Assembly (NCBI RefSeq): GCF_001047675.1
Contig: NZ_CP011975.1
Span: forward strand, 3,760,073 to 3,824,072
DNA length: 64,000 nt
Source: Yersinia aleksiciae
GTDB lineage: Bacteria; Pseudomonadota; Gammaproteobacteria; Enterobacterales; Enterobacteriaceae
Reading direction: 5' to 3'
Under the pieces are notes generated by a model. The model was not told the origin of the DNA and searched no databases. It worked only from the letters and a program-made list of their open reading frames with translations. A program made the position numbers and the translations under genes. Below, piece after piece: positions 40,001 to 48,181 of this stretch; position 1 is the stretch's first letter; each line of letters begins with the position of its first letter.

Positions 40001-40160
40001 CAAAGCGATGGCATCAGACCCGCGTATTGGTCAGGGAAGCAATCTCAATGATTTAGGTTTTACCGATCCGACGCGGGAGATCCCCAACACTTGGTTGGAC
40101 TGGGTGAGCGGTGCCGCGGTCCGGCAGGGCTTACCGGCGAAACTGGCGTTGATCAGCTAA
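37074..40160 (+). CDS. ttrA: Tetrathionate reductase catalytic subunit TtrA
   Basis: A 1028-residue molybdopterin oxidoreductase that reduces tetrathionate to thiosulfate in the periplasm. It has a Tat signal TRRQWLKGSLALGG, a 4Fe-4S motif CFGCWTLC at residues 78-85 with a later CARG, and HGAYCGLAYRAGSG, where Cys257 is the expected molybdenum ligand. The C-terminal cofactor-binding domain has NPVDASRYGIQQGDVV. The length is close to the 1020 residues of the Salmonella enzyme. The ATG at 37074 is inside the end of ttrC. Confidence 0.95.
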   Translation: MAKFTRRQWLKGSLALGGVAAFAASYHEVARKTVAGLVDGSAGKLTLDPISANALPPEGRVGPQWQANPQQAVSMTQCFGCWTLCGLRVRVDTQQNKILRIAGNPYHPLSHDHHFPYQLPLSEALQRLGGEQGMEGRSTACARGATLLEGVDSPYRITEPMKRVGPRGSGKWQRISFEQLVAEVTEGGDLFGEGPVEGLRAIRDLVTPIDTKQPSLGPKANQLLVTNAGDDGRDAFIQRFANQAFGTKNLGSHGAYCGLAYRAGSGALMGDLDKNAHVKPDWDNVRFALFLGTSPAQSGNPFKRQGRQLANARQRDDFNYVVVAPALPLTTTLANQHNRWVPVLPGTDAALAMGMIRWIIEQNRFNNSYLSLPGETAMQAAGERSWTNASHLVIMTPTHPLAGQFLRASHLSGESVAEGEESPVLVQVTSDAALQPAASTLQAELFVTREVTLHDGQPVQVQSGMSCLQQAAARFSLTEYSQQCGVPEATMIGLAREFTAYQRQAAVISHGGMMGGNGFYTTWAVMMLNALIGNLNLKGGVSVGGGKFDGFADGPRYQLATFEGMVKPKGLPLSRSKQPYEQSAEYQQKIKQGQSGYPARGPWYPFVGGQLTEQLAPALAGYPYPLKVWISHMTNPLYGVAGLRNLIEEKLQDPRHLPLFIAIDAFMNETTALADYIVPDTHNFESWGFSAPWAGVLVKASTARWPVVESRTARTAQGEPVAMESFLIAVAKALQLPGFGANAMQDGEGHHLSLDRAEDYYLRAAANIAYGGEKPLPAAADEELKLTGVDRLWPALQRSLQGDEQRRVAYLLARGGRFAPYEKSWNGDATGPQWKKPLQIWNENVAKHHHAITGERYSGCPTWYPPRLADGSDVFQHYPAAEWPLRLMSFKSHLMSSSTAMIERLRAVKPTNLVAINPVDASRYGIQQGDVVQLMTPGGQMEVQVSLLDGVMPGVVAIEHGYGHREMGARTHSLDGKAMASDPRIGQGSNLNDLGFTDPTREIPNTWLDWVSGAAVRQGLPAKLALIS

Positions 40161-40208
40161 AAAACGTTATTTTTTAACGTGGTGATTAACGGCTGATTAT
40201 TTTTACCT

Positions 40209-40245
40209 AAATCCCTCGCCACTGGAGAGGGATTTATCATTTCTG
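40209..40245 (+). terminator. Terminator after ttrA
   Basis: AAATCCCTC and GAGGGATTT form a 9-pair stem with a 9-base loop, followed by ATCATTTC, a weak T-rich tail. It lies about 50 bases after the ttrA stop. Confidence 0.6.
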
Positions 40246-40303
40246 GGTTATGATAATTTTGATGTATAAATCAGCATAATCAGTATTTAGCGGAGAGTCG
40301 GCA

Positions 40304-40486
40304 ATGTCAGCAGCAAAATTCAGCGCAGGTCTATTGGCTGTTGGCGGCCTTTTGGGTTACCTGGGGGCCTTTTGGCAGACAAAAACGTTGTTGATAGCGG
40401 CGGGTATCACCCTGCTCGCCGGTATTATTGTCTCTGGCTTTACTGACCGTGCGAGTTTTGCTGATGAGGATCATCGCTGCAAGTAG
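40304..40486 (+). CDS. Small membrane protein, 60 residues, two predicted helices
   Basis: I do not recognise a named family. Residues 6-24 (FSAGLLAVGGLLGYLGAFW) and 28-46 (TLLIAAGITLLAGIIVSGF) are hydrophobic helices separated by a QTK turn, followed by a charged tail with DEDHRCK. GGAGAG stands 9 bases before the ATG. Monocistronic between ttrA and trhO. The 223 bases after it hold nothing recognisable apart from the likely trhO promoter. Confidence 0.65.
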   Translation: MSAAKFSAGLLAVGGLLGYLGAFWQTKTLLIAAGITLLAGIIVSGFTDRASFADEDHRCK

Positions 40487-40709
40487 CCGGTGATTTCAGT
40501 GCGCCCCGACTCACTCTCCCACATGCGCCAAGGATGTGTCGCCACGCTGTTTCGGGTATTATATGCGCCGCACGGGGAAACCGGTGCCCGAAACATCAGT
40601 TCTATTGCGCGATGAATTACCTTGGTTAGCTGTCTAATGACTTACGTAACCCATTGAGCAGTAATTAAATATCTATCAGTAACCTCTTTGAAAGACAGGA
40701 ACGTACACC

Positions 40710-41780
40710 ATGCCAGTGTTACATAACCGAATTTCTAATGAGGAACTTAAAGCGCGCATGTTGGCTGAAACCGAACCGCGCACCACAGTTTCTTTTTATA
40801 AATATTTCACGCTAGAAGATGCCAAAGCCTTCCGCGATAGTCTCTATAGCCAATTTGTTAAACTCGGGGTATTTGGCCGGGTTTATGTGGCGAAAGAGGG
40901 GATTAATGCCCAAATTAGCGTGCCTGCTAACCGCTATGACGAATTTAAAGTCGCGCTGTTCGCCTCACACCCCGCGCTGGATCAAGTGCGGCTGAATGTG
41001 GCCCATGAAGATGACGGTAAGTCATTCTGGGTGCTGCGTCTGAAAGTTCGTGAGCGCATTGTGGCCGATGGTATCGATGACGACAGCTTTGACCCCAGCA
41101 ATGTGGGGCACTATCTGAAAGCGGATCAGGTCAATCAAATGATTGATGACCCAGATACTTTGTTTGTCGATATGCGTAACCACTATGAATACGAAGTAGG
41201 CCATTTCGAAGACGCGATAGAAGTGCCATCCGATACCTTCCGTGAACAACTGCCGATGGCGGTTGACATGCTGCAACATGACAAAGAGAAGAATATTGTG
41301 ATGTATTGCACCGGTGGGATCCGCTGTGAGAAAGCCAGCGCCTACATGTTGCACAACGGCTTTAAAAACGTTTATCACGTTGAAGGCGGGATCATTGAAT
41401 ACGCCCGTAAAGCCAAAGAGCAAGGTTTACCGCTGAAATTTATCGGCAAAAACTTTGTTTTTGATGAGCGAATGGGTGAGCGAATTTCTGATGATGTGAT
41501 CGCCCATTGCCATCAGTGTGGTACGCCGTGTGATGCGCACACCAATTGCAAGAATGATGGTTGCCACTTGCTGTTTATTCAGTGTCCGGTTTGTGCGGCT
41601 AAATTTGAAGGCTGCTGTAGCCAGATTTGCCAGGAAGAGCTGAAATTACCGCAAGAAGAGCAGCGTTCTCGTCGGGCAGGGCGTGAAAATGGTATTAAGA
41701 TTTTTAATAAATCGAAAGGGTTGTTGCAAACAACCATGCATATTCCAATGCCAGAAAAGGATTCGGATAATAAAGCGTGA
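40710..41780 (+). CDS. trhO: tRNA uridine(34) hydroxylase TrhO (YceA)
   Basis: A 356-residue cytosolic rhodanese-domain enzyme that hydroxylates U34 of tRNA using oxygen, on the route to 5-carboxymethoxyuridine. An N-terminal acylphosphatase-like domain precedes the rhodanese domain, whose active-site loop [12 protein letters not shown] carries Cys200. The C-terminal part has a cysteine-rich segment ([20 protein letters not shown]). AAAGACAGGA precedes the ATG. Position next to lpxL is interrupted by ttr relative to E. coli. Confidence 0.93.
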   Translation: MPVLHNRISNEELKARMLAETEPRTTVSFYKYFTLEDAKAFRDSLYSQFVKLGVFGRVYVAKEGINAQISVPANRYDEFKVALFASHPALDQVRLNVAHEDDGKSFWVLRLKVRERIVADGIDDDSFDPSNVGHYLKADQVNQMIDDPDTLFVDMRNHYEYEVGHFEDAIEVPSDTFREQLPMAVDMLQHDKEKNIVMYCTGGIRCEKASAYMLHNGFKNVYHVEGGIIEYARKAKEQGLPLKFIGKNFVFDERMGERISDDVIAHCHQCGTPCDAHTNCKNDGCHLLFIQCPVCAAKFEGCCSQICQEELKLPQEEQRSRRAGRENGIKIFNKSKGLLQTTMHIPMPEKDSDNKA

Positions 41781-41825
41781 TACCTAATTAATCCGAGTAT
41801 TAACCTGCTGGTTATACTATTAAAT

Positions 41826-41867
41826 AAAGACGTTGTCGGTTATTTTATTCGACAGCGTCTTTTTTTG
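41826..41867 (+). terminator. Terminator after trhO
   Basis: AAGACGTTGTCG pairs with CGACAGCGTCTT (one wobble) around a 10-base loop and is followed by seven T, a strong rho-independent signal. Confidence 0.9.
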
Positions 41868-41906
41868 CCATTTTGAGCGGTGGCGGTTCCAATACAAGGA
41901 TTGATA

Positions 41907-42950
41907 ATGACAACACCTGTGGTAAGTCACCAAGGGCTGCGGCTAGTTGCAATGCTGGCAATGCTGGTAGTAATTATGGCCGGAATTAAGGCTGCCTCAC
42001 CGATTGTAGTGCCATTTTTACTGGCTATTTTTCTCGCTATTGTACTGAATCCACTGGTTAAATTACTCGAGAAAATAAGAATCCCCCGCACGCTAGCTAT
42101 TGTCTTATTAGTCAGCCTCATTATTTTGCTGATGGCATTACTCTTTAGCCGTTTAGGCTCTTCATTAAATGAATTCGCCCGTTCATTACCGCAATATCGC
42201 GGCATGATGTTGGAGAAAATGCGCGACCTGCAAGAGTTTGCCATGCGCTTTAATATCGAATTCTCGGTGGATGACATCATGAAACATGTCGATCCCAGCA
42301 CAGCGGTGAACTTTGTGACCCGGCTGCTTAGCCATCTTTCCGGGGCGATGGCCAGCACCTTCTTGCTGCTGATGACCGTGGTGTTTATGTTATTTGAAGT
42401 GGAACGCCTGCCTTATAAAATGCAGTTGATGTTTGATAATCCAGAGCAGGGTAATGCGATTCTCAAACGGGCGTTAAATGGTGTAACCCACTATCTGGTG
42501 ATCAAAACAATTATTAGTATCGCGACGGGGATTGTTATTTGGTTATTCCTGGCGGCAATGGGTGTCAGATTTGCCTTCTTGTGGGGGCTGCTGGCTTTTG
42601 TCCTAAACTACATTCCCAATATCGGCTCTGTACTAGCGGCTATTCCACCCATTATTCAGGCACTGCTGTTTAACGGCTTTGGTGATGCTTTTGCGGTAAC
42701 CATCGGCTATATTCTGATCAATCTGATTGGCGGTAATATTATTGATCCACGCATGATGGGCCGCGGCTTAGGGCTGTCAACACTGGTGGTGTTCTTATCA
42801 CTGATTTTCTGGGGTTGGCTATTAGGGCCAATAGGCATGCTGCTCTCCGTTCCTTTGACCATTATTGCCAAAATTGCACTTGAGCTAACCCCAGCAGGTT
42901 ATAAATTTGCAGTTTTACTGAGTGATGGTAAACCGAGCAAAACTGAGTAG
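41907..42950 (+). CDS. tqsA: AI-2E family transporter, TqsA-like (autoinducer-2 export)
   Basis: A 347-residue membrane protein of the AI-2 exporter (PerM/TqsA) superfamily with seven to eight helices. Its sequence follows E. coli TqsA, especially WGLLAFVLNYIPNIGSVLAA and MGRGLGLSTLVVFLSLIFWG. The ATG at 41907 has AAGGA 7 bases upstream; an upstream GTG at 41880 lacks one. TqsA is reported to export AI-2; other members move sodium, so substrate is inferred. Confidence 0.85.
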   Translation: MTTPVVSHQGLRLVAMLAMLVVIMAGIKAASPIVVPFLLAIFLAIVLNPLVKLLEKIRIPRTLAIVLLVSLIILLMALLFSRLGSSLNEFARSLPQYRGMMLEKMRDLQEFAMRFNIEFSVDDIMKHVDPSTAVNFVTRLLSHLSGAMASTFLLLMTVVFMLFEVERLPYKMQLMFDNPEQGNAILKRALNGVTHYLVIKTIISIATGIVIWLFLAAMGVRFAFLWGLLAFVLNYIPNIGSVLAAIPPIIQALLFNGFGDAFAVTIGYILINLIGGNIIDPRMMGRGLGLSTLVVFLSLIFWGWLLGPIGMLLSVPLTIIAKIALELTPAGYKFAVLLSDGKPSKTE

Positions 42951-43047
42951 CACAAGGTCAGTGGCTATCAGCTGTGGGCCTCGGGGGATTGATACCCGTG
43001 ACCCACAGAGGGAAGAGAGGCTGAGTAACGCAAACGTATTAACTAAA

Positions 43048-43161
43048 TTAATAGAAAAAGAAATAAATATCTAGTGCCAGTAAAATCAACCATAGGCAGA
43101 TATAGAGCAAAAGGTGCTCTCGTACATTATTGATAACCATCGAGAGCAATTTATTTAACAT
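43048..43161 (-). CDS. yceO: YceO-like small membrane protein, 37 residues
   Basis: Reads MLNKLLSMVINNVREHLLLY then ICLWLILLALDIYFFFY. It matches the E. coli YceO pattern (INNIREHLMLYLFLW, then an aromatic end), and E. coli yceO sits in the same place before solA. A single C-terminal transmembrane helix is predicted. An in-frame TAG lies 12 bases upstream of the ATG, so the start cannot be far off; TAGG serves as a weak ribosome-binding site. Function unknown. Confidence 0.75.
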   Translation of the reverse strand: MLNKLLSMVINNVREHLLLYICLWLILLALDIYFFFY

Positions 43162-43436
43162 TCTGACTGCCTACGGCTAAAATCGTTGCCCATTATAGGG
43201 ATCTTTAATTTAGCAAACAATAAGCTAGCAGATTAAATTCCAGTGCGTGGATCTTAACAGGGGAAGGCGGGACTGGATAACCAGAGTAATAAAGTCGTCA
43301 GTAATAGCAGTGTCTTTCATTAAAAATATTAAATTAAATGCAACCGGTTTTGTATCTGCAAGTTATCTTTGACTATATTAATCCGGCTACATTTTCTATC
43401 AGCAATACTTATGTATCGTCTTAATCGATAATTATT

Positions 43437-44021
43437 TTAGTATAAATATTTAAAAACATTATAAATAAAGCACAATTCCAGCCGATTTCTAACTTTTATT
43501 TTTTCAGTAATGTGCCGCTTATGTGAATAAACGGTGCTATCACTGATATTCAATTTTCTGGCAATGCGGTAATTGGGCATCTCCATCATCCAGTAACACA
43601 TCACTTTATGCTCTTGTGGGCTGAACAGTGAAGATGGGCAGGGCGAGTGTGGTTTACGCATATCATTTGAGATATTCGAAAGCTTTTGCAGCAGCTCGGG
43701 TAAATACCTTTTCGCCAAAATTGATACTGAGTCGGTCAGGGGAATAGGTGTTTCACTGAATGGGTAGGAAGCATCTAGGTATATATAGACTTTGGCTTGC
43801 CCACAACAATTTAAGAATTGTTCGAGTAATGGACAGTGCCCACCAAATCGACAATATTTTGTAAGGTTAACAATGATGATATCTGGAGCAAAATCATGAA
43901 TAGCTAATGTCGCCTGCTCAACAGTAGGCGAATCCATTAAATTAAGTGATACAGAGTTATTAAAATAAGTATTTACCCCTGAACGGGTATAAAAACATTC
44001 ATCAATAATTAATATTTTCAT
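43437..44021 (-). CDS. LuxR-type regulator with a degenerate receiver domain
   Basis: A 194-residue protein: a CheY-like N-terminal half starting MKILIIDECFYTRSG, then a GerE helix-turn-helix from about residue 135 (LFSPQEHKVMCYWMMEMPNYRIARKLNISDSTVYSHKR). The position of the phospho-acceptor aspartate appears to be Asn (IIIVNLTKY), so it is probably not phosphorylated. The N-terminal half is rich in cysteine. ATG 44021 has AAGGA upstream. I do not recognise the target; its neighbours (yceO, solA) do not suggest one. Flanking gaps of about 260-275 bases show nothing further. Confidence 0.75.
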   Translation of the reverse strand: MKILIIDECFYTRSGVNTYFNNSVSLNLMDSPTVEQATLAIHDFAPDIIIVNLTKYCRFGGHCPLLEQFLNCCGQAKVYIYLDASYPFSETPIPLTDSVSILAKRYLPELLQKLSNISNDMRKPHSPCPSSLFSPQEHKVMCYWMMEMPNYRIARKLNISDSTVYSHKRHITEKIKVRNRLELCFIYNVFKYLY

Positions 44022-44278
44022 GTGACATACATCCTTGTCTAACAGCAACCATACCTGGCCGCGTACAGGGATAAGGTAGTCCTAAGATGCCTAAAACGTC
44101 AATTCGGGATTATCGATTCATTCGCACGGAATATGCGAGTAAATATAGGTGCTACTATTTGCACAGTGATATTTTATACCAAAAAATAGCTATAAATAAT
44201 ATAAATGAAATTCAAGCGACCTATTTTTCAATAAATGGTCGCCGGTAATTATATATGCCCTAAGGGTCAGAGCTGAGA

Positions 44279-45400
44279 CTAGGGATTAGTGAACCGAGAC
44301 AAAGAAAACGCAGAAATATCAATGGGTGAAGGCTTGTTTTGTGCGAAGAGCGCCGCCACTTCTCCCAAGGCTGTCGCAAATTTAAACCCGTGGCCACTTA
44401 AACCCGTTACCACCATAATATCCTTGTTCTCCGGGAGGGTATCAATGATGAAGTCTTCATCGGGGCTCATATCATAGCTACAAGCGGCACCGCGCAGGCA
44501 GACGCCAACGCCGGGTAAAAAATTACGCAAAAATCCAAAAACTTCCGTCCCATCTTCGGCATAACTGCCAAAAGCTTTTCGCTGAGCCGCTGACTCGATA
44601 GGCTGCCCGCCATTATGCTTGCCGAGTTTAAGCTCCTCATTCTGTGAGGGAAACCCGTAATAGTGGATGTTATCCGGTGTTTCTACGGTAAATGCCGGGA
44701 AATGATTCTCTTCGCTGTAGCGGCCATCGGCATGATGCCAGGAGAAAACTTTGCGGATTGTTGTCACTGGCAATGTAGGTAACAACTCTTTGACCCAGGT
44801 GCCTGCAGTGACGACGACTTTTTTGGCGCTGTAGGTACCGTCGATGGTCACAACATCTATCCCTTCATCCAGAGGGACAATCGCAGTGACCGGACAATTG
44901 AATAAGATACCGCAGCCTGCCTCAGTGACCGCCTTAATCAATGTTTTGATGGCTAATTCTGAACGCAAGAAACCAGCCTGTGGCTCAAACACGCCAACAT
45001 AATTATCCGGTACAGTAAATACTGGCCATTTTTCGCGGACCTGTGCCGCCGTTAACGTTTCTACCGGTAAATGATATTGTTGCGCACTGTGTTGTGCATT
45101 TTGCAGAAAAGTTGAATCATCTGGCCCCAAATTAAGCACGCCACTGGCCTGAAATAACTTCTCACCCGTTTCGGCTGACAGTTGATCCCAAAGCGCTTGA
45201 GCACGTAATACTAGGGGTACATATTTCTCGCCTTCACCATATGCATGACGAATGATACGTGTGTCGCCGTGGTGGCTGCCAGCCTGATGAGGCGGCATTG
45301 CACTGTCAATCATCAGCACGTTTAAACCGGCTTGTGAGGCGTAGTAGCCCGCGGCAGAGCCAACAGAACCACTACCAATGACAATCAAATCGTAATCCAT
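44279..45400 (-). CDS. solA: N-methyl-L-tryptophan oxidase SolA
   Basis: A 373-residue flavoprotein of the monomeric sarcosine oxidase family that oxidises N-methyl amino acids to aldehyde, free amino acid and peroxide. It begins [20 protein letters not shown] (Rossmann FAD motif) and has [19 protein letters not shown], with [20 protein letters not shown] near the end (covalent flavin cysteine region). ATG 45400 with AAGGTG upstream aligns with E. coli SolA; an ATG at 45436 would add 12 residues. Confidence 0.92.
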   Translation of the reverse strand: MDYDLIVIGSGSVGSAAGYYASQAGLNVLMIDSAMPPHQAGSHHGDTRIIRHAYGEGEKYVPLVLRAQALWDQLSAETGEKLFQASGVLNLGPDDSTFLQNAQHSAQQYHLPVETLTAAQVREKWPVFTVPDNYVGVFEPQAGFLRSELAIKTLIKAVTEAGCGILFNCPVTAIVPLDEGIDVVTIDGTYSAKKVVVTAGTWVKELLPTLPVTTIRKVFSWHHADGRYSEENHFPAFTVETPDNIHYYGFPSQNEELKLGKHNGGQPIESAAQRKAFGSYAEDGTEVFGFLRNFLPGVGVCLRGAACSYDMSPDEDFIIDTLPENKDIMVVTGLSGHGFKFATALGEVAALFAQNKPSPIDISAFSLSRFTNP

Positions 45401-45585
45401 ATTTTGCACCTTGGGGAATATCGTTGCTGGCTTCATTTACCACGTTTTGAATTGGCTGCGCGCATTTTTCGTGGTAATTGTCAAAACGATTTCAATTCAG
45501 AAACAATAAAACTAAAGCAATAGTAATAGCACGGGAGTGAGGGTAGAAAAAGAGATGTTAGCTTGATGGCGGTGGATCTGGTTAA

Positions 45586-45624
45586 TAAAAAGGCACCAAG
45601 TGATATTCACTGGTGCCTATTTTT
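45586..45624. terminator. Terminator after bssS
   Basis: AGGCACCA-AGTGA and TCACT-GGTGCCT pair with one bulged base around TAT and are bordered by A-run and T-run on either side, so it works in both directions. It ends bssS on the minus strand. Confidence 0.8.
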
Positions 45625-45657
45625 GGGAGCATTGAGAAATTAACTGGTGGACAAAAA

Positions 45658-45912
45658 TTAATGCTTACGGTGATCAAGATCTTGATATTCTGATGACTCA
45701 ATTTTAGCAATGCCTGCTTCTAAAATATTTATTAATTGGCGTGCAACATCGGTCGTCAACCAGAGCGTTCTGTCAACCAGTGCATCCTCTGGCGGTTGAT
45801 CCATGGAAGACAGGTAATGAAGGCGTATCATCATCGCGTCGTATACATCTACCGTGCTGATATCCCAACCTACAAGCGGGTGAGTCTGAATAACTTCATC
45901 ATTTCTGTCCAT
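45658..45912 (-). CDS. bssS: Biofilm regulator BssS
   Basis: An 84-residue cytosolic protein matching E. coli BssS/YceP (VIQTHPLVGWDISTVD, then LWLTTDVARQ and ILEAGIAKIES). BssS affects biofilm formation through indole and AI-2 signalling in E. coli; the mechanism is not clear. Own terminator downstream; conserved place between solA and dinI. Confidence 0.92.
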   Translation of the reverse strand: MDRNDEVIQTHPLVGWDISTVDVYDAMMIRLHYLSSMDQPPEDALVDRTLWLTTDVARQLINILEAGIAKIESSEYQDLDHRKH

Positions 45913-46121
45913 AAAGACCCCTTATATAGTAGTTACTGACTGGAGTGACTAATGAGGATCAATGCGGCTCGTTATCAAGTGAGCTTTTTCAGTATACGCA
46001 ACGGCTAATAAATATGGCGATTATCCACAGATCTTTACAAATTATTTATTTTCTGATGATTAATTAATCGATGGTGAGTGATTGATAAGCTGGGTAAAGG
46101 CAATGGCCTACACATTGATAT

Positions 46122-46156
46122 AAAAAAGCCGAGGAGCGACTCCCCGGCAAAAAAAA
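46122..46156 (-). terminator. Terminator after dinI
   Basis: On the minus strand GCCGGGGAG and CTCCTCGGC pair (one wobble) with a TCG loop, flanked by A-run and T-run, 15 bases after the dinI stop. Confidence 0.85.
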
Positions 46157-46170
46157 CAGCATGTAGTGGG

Positions 46171-46416
46171 TTATTTTGCGTCAAACCAATCGTCAGCGCT
46201 TTCCCATATTTCTTGTAATATCTCAGAGATCAGATCTTTATCCGTTTTAGCTCCGCCCAAAACAGAAAGGTTATTTGCTCCAGCGTAACGCACTTGTACT
46301 GTGGTGGTGGTGTCTGGGAATTTCGAATCTAGCCGTTTGCTCAATTCACTGGTTAGCGCTTCGATAGCACCTGCGGGTAACTGGTTTTTTTTATCAATAC
46401 TGACTTCAACACGCAT
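46171..46416 (-). CDS. dinI: DNA damage-inducible protein I (DinI)
   Basis: An 81-residue SOS protein that binds RecA filaments and modulates the SOS response. It begins MRVEVSIDKKNQLPAGAIEAL and ends with the acidic SEILQEIWESADDWF segment typical of DinI. A LexA box lies 21-41 bases upstream of the ATG, which fits SOS control. Located before pyrC as in E. coli. Confidence 0.95.
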   Translation of the reverse strand: MRVEVSIDKKNQLPAGAIEALTSELSKRLDSKFPDTTTTVQVRYAGANNLSVLGGAKTDKDLISEILQEIWESADDWFDAK

Positions 46417-46437
46417 ATCTGGCCCTCCGAATATTTA

Positions 46438-46457
46438 TACTGGTTATTTATACAGTG
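46438..46457. promoter_or_regulatory. LexA (SOS) box of dinI
   Basis: TACTGGTTATTTATACAGTG has the CTG-N10-CAG core (46440-46455) of a LexA operator with an AT-rich centre, just ahead of dinI. Confidence 0.9.
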
Positions 46458-46486
46458 TAAGTATTCAGGTTGCAAGTGACTGATAT

Positions 46487-46523
46487 AAAAATCTTCAAGG
46501 GCAGGGAATGTGACTCCCCGCCC
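46487..46523 (-). terminator. Terminator after pyrC
   Basis: On the minus strand GGGCGGGGA and TCCCTGCCC pair at 8 of 9 positions around a 7-base loop, followed by TTGAAGATTTTTAT, a moderate T-rich tail. It lies just beyond the pyrC stop. Confidence 0.7.
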
Positions 46524-46529
46524 TGATGA

Positions 46530-47579
46530 CTATAGGTCCCTAACTGACCAGTTAATGCTTTGACCCGCCAGGTAAGGGACGATCGATTCATTCCCCAGCG
46601 AAATCTCTTCCGGTTGCAGGCAGGGAGTCCGAACCAACTCAACAAAATCGTCGTTCACCGGCAGACCATAGAAGCGAGGACCATTTAAGGAACAAAATGC
46701 CTCCAAATGCTGCAATGCGTTCATCTCTTCAAACACGGTTGCATAAGCAGGCAGTGCTGATGGTGCGTTGAACACACCGGCACAGCCGCAGGATGACTCT
46801 TTCCGGTGTTTAGCATGAGGTGCTGAGTCAGTTCCAAGGAAGAACCGATCCGAGCCATTGGCGACAGCCTGGCGCAATGCTTCTTGATGCGTGCTGCGTT
46901 TCAGTATTGGCAGGCAGAACAAATGGGGGCGAATACCACCGACCAACATATGATTGCGGTTAAACATCAGATGTTGTGGGGTGATGGTAGCGCCAAGGAA
47001 ACGATTGCCTGCCAGCACGTAGTCGGCGGCGTCTTTGGTGGTGATATGCTCAAAGACAATTTTCAGTTCGGGAAATTTGCGGCGAATCGGATCCATAATT
47101 TGATCAATGAAACGCGCTTCACGATCGAAGATATCGACAGCGGCGTCCGTGACTTCACCGTGGATAAGCAGCGGCATACCTATTTTTTGCATCTGTTCAA
47201 ACAATGGATATATAGCAGGAATATCGGATACACCATGATTTGAGTTGGTGGTGGCATTGGCTGGATAGAGTTTCGCTGCTGTGAACACGCCTTGCTCAAA
47301 ACCGGCGGTCAACTCATTGACATCAAGTGAATCGGTCAGATAACAGGTCATCAACGGCGTGAATTTATGCCCAGTTGGCACGGCCGCCAGAATACGATCC
47401 CGATACGCAATAGCACTGGCAACAGTGGTAATGGGCGGAGCCAGATTCGGCATGACAATAGCTCTGGCAAACACCTCGGAGGTATAAGGCAGCACGGTAC
47501 TGAGCATTTCGTCATCACGTAGGTGAATATGCCAGTCATCCGGGCGGCGAATTTTCAGGGTTTGGGGTTGTGCAGTCAT
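46530..47579 (-). CDS. pyrC: Dihydroorotase PyrC
   Basis: A 349-residue zinc enzyme that closes carbamoyl aspartate to dihydroorotate in pyrimidine synthesis. It has the metal-binding start [16 protein letters not shown] (HxH), the carboxylated lysine region [16 protein letters not shown] and [19 protein letters not shown] precedes the ATG by 10 bases; TATAAA at 47617-47622 (minus strand) may be the -10. In E. coli pyrC is controlled by start-site switching and PurR; I saw no clear PurR site. Nothing else is recognised in 47580-47829. Confidence 0.95.
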   Translation of the reverse strand: MTAQPQTLKIRRPDDWHIHLRDDEMLSTVLPYTSEVFARAIVMPNLAPPITTVASAIAYRDRILAAVPTGHKFTPLMTCYLTDSLDVNELTAGFEQGVFTAAKLYPANATTNSNHGVSDIPAIYPLFEQMQKIGMPLLIHGEVTDAAVDIFDREARFIDQIMDPIRRKFPELKIVFEHITTKDAADYVLAGNRFLGATITPQHLMFNRNHMLVGGIRPHLFCLPILKRSTHQEALRQAVANGSDRFFLGTDSAPHAKHRKESSCGCAGVFNAPSALPAYATVFEEMNALQHLEAFCSLNGPRFYGLPVNDDFVELVRTPCLQPEEISLGNESIVPYLAGQSINWSVRDL

Positions 47580-47829
47580 TCAACGAGCTCCGCAGTCATG
47601 ATGAGATTTCGGGTTTTTTATACTGTTTCCGGCGGGGTGTAAGGATAAGCGGAAAGTGCGCAGGATGCATCTGATTGTTAGGGTTAAGTTGAAAACATTG
47701 TGTGTGGTGAGTTGAAAATTACGCAAAAAGGGCATCTTATAGAGAGGCATTAGGTAAAATTGACCACTAAGATGAGTGATTAATTAGCTGTATATACGTG
47801 AATTGAATGTACTGCATGGGAGAGTAGCT

Positions 47830-48117
47830 ATGGAAGTCCGTGTCATTGCCAGTTTAGTGGCTAAGCCAGAATTTATTGCTGAAGTTAAAGAGGCGGTTCA
47901 TCAGATTATAGAACCGAGTCGTGAGGAGAAGGGGAATCTGCAATATGATCTCCACAGTGAAAGCGACCAAAATGGTTCTTTTGTGTTTTTCGAACGCTGG
48001 GCGTCTGATGAAGCATTAGAAAAACATAATAAAACTCAACATTTCAGCGATTTTGTCAAATCGATAGATGGCAAGCTAGAAAGCATTGAAATCAAGAAAT
48101 TGAAACAGATAGCCTAG
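47830..48117 (+). CDS. ABM-domain monooxygenase-like protein (YgiN type)
   Basis: A 95-residue protein of the antibiotic biosynthesis monooxygenase fold (MEVRVIASLVAKPEFIAEV, then GNLQYDLHSESDQNGSFVFFERW and HNKTQHFSDFV). Such small dimeric proteins often oxidise quinols or similar compounds without a cofactor; the substrate is unknown here. ATG 47830 has GGGAGAG 5 bases upstream. Monocistronic. Confidence 0.85.
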   Translation: MEVRVIASLVAKPEFIAEVKEAVHQIIEPSREEKGNLQYDLHSESDQNGSFVFFERWASDEALEKHNKTQHFSDFVKSIDGKLESIEIKKLKQIA

Positions 48118-48130
48118 GTGTAACGTAAAA

Positions 48131-48150
48131 AAACCCGCCGAAGCGGGTTT
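48131..48150. terminator. Bidirectional terminator between the monooxygenase gene and rne
   Basis: AAACCCGC-CGAA-GCGGGTTT is a perfect 8-pair stem with a CGAA tetraloop, flanked by A-run and T-run on both sides, between the two converging genes. Confidence 0.9.
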
Positions 48151-48181
48151 TATTTTGCATGTTGCTTTAACAATAATACAG

